NCBI RefSeq assembly: GCF_050379415.1
Contig: NZ_JBNRLS010000001.1
Location: forward strand, 992,001-1,056,000
DNA from: Marinobacter sp050379415
Lineage (GTDB): Bacteria > Pseudomonadota > Gammaproteobacteria > Pseudomonadales > Oleiphilaceae
Direction of reading: 5' to 3'
DNA length: 64,000 nucleotides
In this document: positions 60,514 through 64,000 of the stretch, piece by piece
How the letters are laid out: each line of letters begins with the position of its first letter
Position numbering within the stretch: the stretch's first letter is position 1
Translations under genes and position numbers: made by a program
Notes under the pieces: generated by a model
What the model saw: the letters and a program-made list of their open reading frames with translations, nothing else
What the model was told of the DNA's origin: nothing
Databases searched by the model: none

Positions 60514-62679
60514 TCAGCAAGCCTCCAGCGGCGCATAAGCCAACACCAGCCACTTGGCGCCATCATCAAAGTTCACCTGCACCCGGGTATGGTGCCCGCT
60601 GCCCTCGCAGTTCATCACGATCCCCTCACCAAACTTCGGGTGCCGAACCCGCTGCCCAAGGCTGAACCCGGCCTGCTGGGCTGAATCCTGGCTGAACAGG
60701 CTTTCGTTGGGGCGTTCCACCAAGGCCGGGCGGGTCACGGTGTTTCGCAGGCGGACTTCCTGCAGGCAGTCGCCCGGGATCTCGCGCACGAACCGGGACA
60801 GTGCGTGGAATTTCTCCTGACCATACAACCGCCGGGACTCGGCGTACGTGAGCACCAGCTTTTTCATGGCCCGGGTGATACCGACATAGGACAGGCGGCG
60901 CTCCTCTTCCATCCGGCCCGGCTCTTCCAGGGACATGCTGTGGGGGAACAGGCCCTCCTCCACACCGGCCATGAACACAAGCGGAAATTCCAGGCCCTTG
61001 GCGGAATGCAAAGTCATCAGCTGCACGCTGTCCTCATGGCCGTCCGCCTGGGATTCACCGGCATCCAGGGCGGCCTGGGCGATGAATTCCGCCAGCGGAT
61101 CCACGCCCTCTTCCACCTCGAAGTCCGACAGAGCGCTGACCAGTTCCTCCAGGTTCTCCACCCGGGCCTGGCCTTTCTCGCCCTTCTCGCTGGCGTGATA
61201 GTCCTTCAGCCCGCTGACCTCGATCGCCTGTTTCATCAGGCCCTGCAGGGAGGCATGGTCCACCATCTCGGACAGGCCATTGATGATGTCGAGGAACGAC
61301 TGCAAACCGGTTTTCGCCCGTCCCTTAACCTGACCCGCCGCCAGCAGGCGCTCGGCGGACTCCCACAGGGAGATGCCCTGTTCGGTCGCGTATTCCCGCA
61401 GTTCCGCCAGGCTCTTGGCACCGATACCGCGAGTAGGCACATTCACCACCCGTTCGAAAGCGGCATCATCCCGGTGGTAATGCACCAAGCGCAGATAGGC
61501 CAGGGCGTTGCGGATTTCCTGGCGGTCGTAGAAACGCAGACCACCATAGACCCGGTACGGAATGCCCTGGCGCATCAACGCTTCTTCCAACACCCGGGAC
61601 TGGGCATTGGAACGGTAGAGGATCGCGGCCTCACTGCGCAGGTTACCCTCGTCCACCCAGGCACTGATGGAATCGGCGATATAGTTGGCCTCGTCCTGCT
61701 CGTTGAACGCAGCATACAGGCTGATCGGCTCACCCTCGGGCCCATCGGTCCACAGTTCCTTGCCAAGACGCCCCTGGTTGTTCGCGATCACCGAGTTGGC
61801 GGCCTTGAGGATGGTTTGGGTGGATCGGTAATTCTGTTCCAGACGCACCAGCCGGGCGTTGGGGAAGTCCCGCTGGTACTGCTGGATGTTCTCGATTTTC
61901 GCACCGCGCCAGCCGTAGATGGACTGGTCGTCGTCTCCCACAATGGTCAAAGGCACGCGGTTGCTGGCCAACACTTGCAGCCAGGCATACTGGATGGTGT
62001 TGGTGTCCTGGAATTCGTCCACCAGCATATGCTGGAAGCGCTGCTGGTAATGAGCCAGAAGCTCAGGCTTGTACAGCCAGAGTTCATGGGAACGCAGCAA
62101 CAATTCGCCGAAGTCCACCAGCCCACCCTGCTGGCACAGCTTCTCGTACTGGCGGTAGATCTTCAGCATGGTGGAGGTGAAGTGGTCGCCGGGATTCTCC
62201 TGGATATGGTCCGCCCGCAGGCCTTCATCCTTCTGGCTGTTGATAAACCACTGGGCCTGCTTCGGTGGCCAGCGACTCTCGTCGATCTGGTTCTCCCGCA
62301 TCACCCGCTTGATCAGCCGCAGCTGATCGTCACTGTCCAGTACCTGGAAGTTCTCCGGCAGGCCGGCATCCTGCCAGTGGGCTCGCAGCAACCGGTGGGC
62401 AATTCCGTGGAAGGTTCCGATCCACAGCCCCCGGGTCGGGATCTGCATCATCTGCTCGACCCGGTAGCGCATCTCCTTCGCTGCCTTGTTGGTAAAGGTC
62501 ACCGCCAGGATGGCCGTCGGTGGCACCCGGTCCACGGTCATCAGCCAGGCAATCCGGTGCACCAGTACCCGGGTTTTGCCACTGCCGGCGCCGGCCAATA
62601 CGAGCAGGTGGTCGTTCTGGGCGGTGACAGCTTCACGCTGGGCATCGTTCAGGGGATCGATGATGTGGGAGACGTCCAT
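60514..62679 (-). CDS. uvrD: DNA helicase II UvrD
   Basis: 721 residues, E. coli UvrD length. Superfamily 1A motifs in order: LAGAGSGKT (Walker A), FTNKAAKEM, TFHGIAHRLLRAH, DEFQDTN (motif II), VGDDDQSIYGWRGA, LEQNYRST, and HSAKGLEFPLVFMAGVEEGLFPH and ERRLSYVGITRA near the C-terminus. It unwinds DNA in nucleotide-excision and mismatch repair. A LexA-box-like site and a -10 box (TATACT, minus strand 62720-62725) precede it. It is bracketed by two inverted structured elements. Confidence 0.97.
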   Translation of the reverse strand: MDVSHIIDPLNDAQREAVTAQNDHLLVLAGAGSGKTRVLVHRIAWLMTVDRVPPTAILAVTFTNKAAKEMRYRVEQMMQIPTRGLWIGTFHGIAHRLLRAHWQDAGLPENFQVLDSDDQLRLIKRVMRENQIDESRWPPKQAQWFINSQKDEGLRADHIQENPGDHFTSTMLKIYRQYEKLCQQGGLVDFGELLLRSHELWLYKPELLAHYQQRFQHMLVDEFQDTNTIQYAWLQVLASNRVPLTIVGDDDQSIYGWRGAKIENIQQYQRDFPNARLVRLEQNYRSTQTILKAANSVIANNQGRLGKELWTDGPEGEPISLYAAFNEQDEANYIADSISAWVDEGNLRSEAAILYRSNAQSRVLEEALMRQGIPYRVYGGLRFYDRQEIRNALAYLRLVHYHRDDAAFERVVNVPTRGIGAKSLAELREYATEQGISLWESAERLLAAGQVKGRAKTGLQSFLDIINGLSEMVDHASLQGLMKQAIEVSGLKDYHASEKGEKGQARVENLEELVSALSDFEVEEGVDPLAEFIAQAALDAGESQADGHEDSVQLMTLHSAKGLEFPLVFMAGVEEGLFPHSMSLEEPGRMEEERRLSYVGITRAMKKLVLTYAESRRLYGQEKFHALSRFVREIPGDCLQEVRLRNTVTRPALVERPNESLFSQDSAQQAGFSLGQRVRHPKFGEGIVMNCEGSGHHTRVQVNFDDGAKWLVLAYAPLEAC

Positions 62680-62696
62680 AGAGATTCGGTTCGCTA

Positions 62697-62712
62697 CTGG
62701 TTAAATAAACAG
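62697..62712 (-). promoter_or_regulatory. LexA-box-like site upstream of uvrD
   Basis: CTGGTTAAATAAACAG is a CTG-N10-CAG site with an AT-rich centre, close to the LexA consensus CTGTATATATATACAG. It is 18 bases upstream of the uvrD ATG, overlapping the inferred transcription start. The E. coli uvrD gene is SOS-controlled. Confidence 0.5.
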
Positions 62713-62835
62713 GCTTGGGAGTATAACAGGAGATAACAGGGGTTGTCGGGGCTTGGGATAGCCCTCTTTAACTGGAAGGTGGTTGTACAAGTGAGAGCCG
62801 CCGGAAAAGCCCTCTCCGTCAGTCAGAAAGAGCGC

Positions 62836-62933
62836 GGGGGAGATTCCCCTTCAGGACTGTCTGTGGCCAGGGATGGCCACAGTCAAGCGCACATGGATGT
62901 GCTCGTAGCGTGTCCTGAAGGGGAACCTCCCCC
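62836..62933 (+). repeat. Structured intergenic element 2 (sense on plus strand)
   Basis: 22-base arms (62836-62857 and 62912-62933, one mismatch) begin GGGGGAG and end CTTCAGGAC; they differ from the arms of element 1. The core holds hairpin CTGTGGCCA-GGGA-TGGCCACAG (62861-62882), linker TCAAGCG, hairpin GCACATGGATGTGC (62889-62902) and AGCGTGT, the same order as element 1. It sits upstream of uvrD and past the end of the dehydrogenase gene, opposite in strand to both. Confidence 0.8.
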
Positions 62934-62966
62934 GTGCGACATCTCAGAATCAGAGAGCTAGCGGAA

Positions 62967-64000
62967 TCAGAAACCCCGCGGCACGGTTTGCGGCTCCACA
63001 AACTCGAACAGGCCTTCCAGACCACCCTCACGACCGATACCGGATGCCTTCATGCCACCGAATGGCGCTTCCGGGGTCGGGCCGGTGCCTGTGTTCCAGC
63101 CGACGTGGCCAAAACGGAGGCCGGCGGCCACGCGCTGGGCGCGGTCGGCGTCGGCGGTGAAGACGTAGGACGCCAGGCCGAATTCGGTGTCGTTACCGGC
63201 GTCGATGACTTCCTCTTCGGTGCGGAACAGGGCCATCGGAACCAGCGGACCGAAGGTTTCTTCCTGGTAGCAGCACATCTCCCGGTTGACACCGAGCACC
63301 ACTGTGGGCGGGAAGAACAGGCCGTCACCAAGCTCACTCGGCTGCTTGCCGGCCACCAGGCTCGCACCCTTTTCCAGGGCGTCGTCCAGGTGGCGTTTGA
63401 CCTTGTCGAAGCCCTGTTTGTTGATGAGCGGGCCGATATCGACGCCTTCATTCATGCCGTCGCCAACGGTCATCTTGTTCACGCGCTCTGCCAGTTTCTC
63501 GCCAAAAGCGTCGGCCACTTTCTCGTGGACGAAGATACGGTTGGCGCACACGCAGGTCTGGCCACCGCCCCGGAATTTGTTGGCGATCAGGTTATCGGCT
63601 GCGGCGTCCAGGTCGGCGTCTTCGAACACGATGAACGGCGCGTTACCACCCAGCTCCAGAGCCAGTTTCTTGACCTGGTCGGCGGTGTCGACGATGAGCT
63701 TGCGGCCCACTTCGGTGGAGCCGGTGAAGCTGAGCATGGGCACGTCCGGGCTTTCACACAGAACCTTGCCGATCACGCTGGCCTTGCCCATCACCAGGTT
63801 GACCATGCCGTCCGGCAGGTCCAGTTTGTCCATCAGGCTGAACAGGGCAATCATGGTCAGCGGGGTTTCGCTGGCCGGCTTGATCACGGACGGGCAGCCG
63901 GCCGCCAAGGCCGCGGACAGCTTCTTGGCGATCATGCCGATGGGGAAGTTCCACGGCGTAATCAGGCCGGTCACCCCAACCGGCCGGTAGTGCACGGTCC
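62967..64000 (-). CDS. Succinate-semialdehyde dehydrogenase-type aldehyde dehydrogenase, 3' part
   Basis: The gene enters from the right edge; 344 residues are visible. GVTGLITPWNFPIGMI, ELGGNAPFIVFEDADLDAA (Glu of the general base) and FRGGGQTCVCANRI (nucleophile Cys) match NAD(P)-dependent GabD. The C-terminal part with EETFGPLVP and PFGGMKASGIGREGG is complete. GabD oxidises succinate semialdehyde to succinate, usually beside a GABA aminotransferase gene, which would lie beyond the window. Other close aldehyde dehydrogenases remain possible. Confidence 0.88.
   Translation of the reverse strand, partial: TVHYRPVGVTGLITPWNFPIGMIAKKLSAALAAGCPSVIKPASETPLTMIALFSLMDKLDLPDGMVNLVMGKASVIGKVLCESPDVPMLSFTGSTEVGRKLIVDTADQVKKLALELGGNAPFIVFEDADLDAAADNLIANKFRGGGQTCVCANRIFVHEKVADAFGEKLAERVNKMTVGDGMNEGVDIGPLINKQGFDKVKRHLDDALEKGASLVAGKQPSELGDGLFFPPTVVLGVNREMCCYQEETFGPLVPMALFRTEEEVIDAGNDTEFGLASYVFTADADRAQRVAAGLRFGHVGWNTGTGPTPEAPFGGMKASGIGREGGLEGLFEFVEPQTVPRGF

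Noticed and set aside
60805..62736. Plus-strand 643-codon frame opposite uvrD
   Set aside because: An antisense frame to a helicase with all its motifs; no domain recognised.
1..64000. tRNA genes, rRNA genes, CRISPR arrays, insertion sequences
   Set aside because: I saw no cloverleaf, repeat-spacer array or transposase reading frame in the window; this was by eye, so a tRNAscan or ISfinder run would be needed to be certain.

Overview
The window reads as chromosomal DNA of a GC-rich (roughly 60 percent by eye) marine gammaproteobacterium, most like Marinobacter. This is inferred from the gene set: PilU, RapA, a FadE-type acyl-CoA dehydrogenase, long PstC/PstA forms, MnmH and pseudomonad-style signalling. 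It is densely coded. I saw no tRNA, rRNA, CRISPR array, phage or insertion sequence.

Layout. 1-11.7 kb: housekeeping genes (end of a YdjM-type membrane protein, rsuA, a one-domain asparaginase, pbpG), a membrane EAL phosphodiesterase, ilvD, a divergent phosphoketolase-like TPP enzyme, pilU and a Yip1-family membrane protein. 11.7-21.5 kb: one eight-gene minus-strand operon for alpha-glucoside (maltose or sucrose) use: porin, binding protein, two permeases, GH13 glucosidase, ATPase, LacI regulator, fructokinase. It is headed by two matching CTTAAT-N2-ATTAAG operators. 21.5-32.8 kb: ald-GST, dienelactone hydrolase, plsC, a cold-shock protein, crcB, fadE, rapA, cysZ, vanZ-like. 32.75-33.17 kb: a gene-poor stretch holding a strong candidate for a CsrB/RsmZ-type regulatory RNA, with 15 GGA triplets, a terminator, a -10 box and an upstream GacA-box-like palindrome. 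33-38.5 kb: methyltransferase, mnmH, mscS, YbaK-like, UbiH-like, HIT. 38.7-44.4 kb: pstS-pstC-pstA-pstB-phoU with a Pho box. 44.4-53.6 kb: thioesterase, pyruvate:ferredoxin oxidoreductase with a dihydroorotate dehydrogenase-like partner, SulP transporter, and a queuosine-mannosyltransferase-like glycosyltransferase coupled to an MFS gene. 53.7-59.3 kb: a small outer-membrane protein, then an arsenic island (arsC-arsR fusion, GAPDH and arsJ on one strand; arsH and acr3 on the other). 59.4-64 kb: uppP, uvrD and the 3' part of a succinate-semialdehyde dehydrogenase.

Two kinds of intergenic repeat stand out. Four 30-bp palindromes built on GGGGTCAGA occur as pairs at two loci. Two larger structured elements bracket uvrD in opposite orientations. 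They share a core of two hairpins with GGA in the loop and a TCAAGCG linker, while their long flanking arms differ in sequence but are each self-complementary. The hairpin loops look like CsrA/RsmA binding sites, which is interesting next to the candidate Csr-type RNA in the same window.
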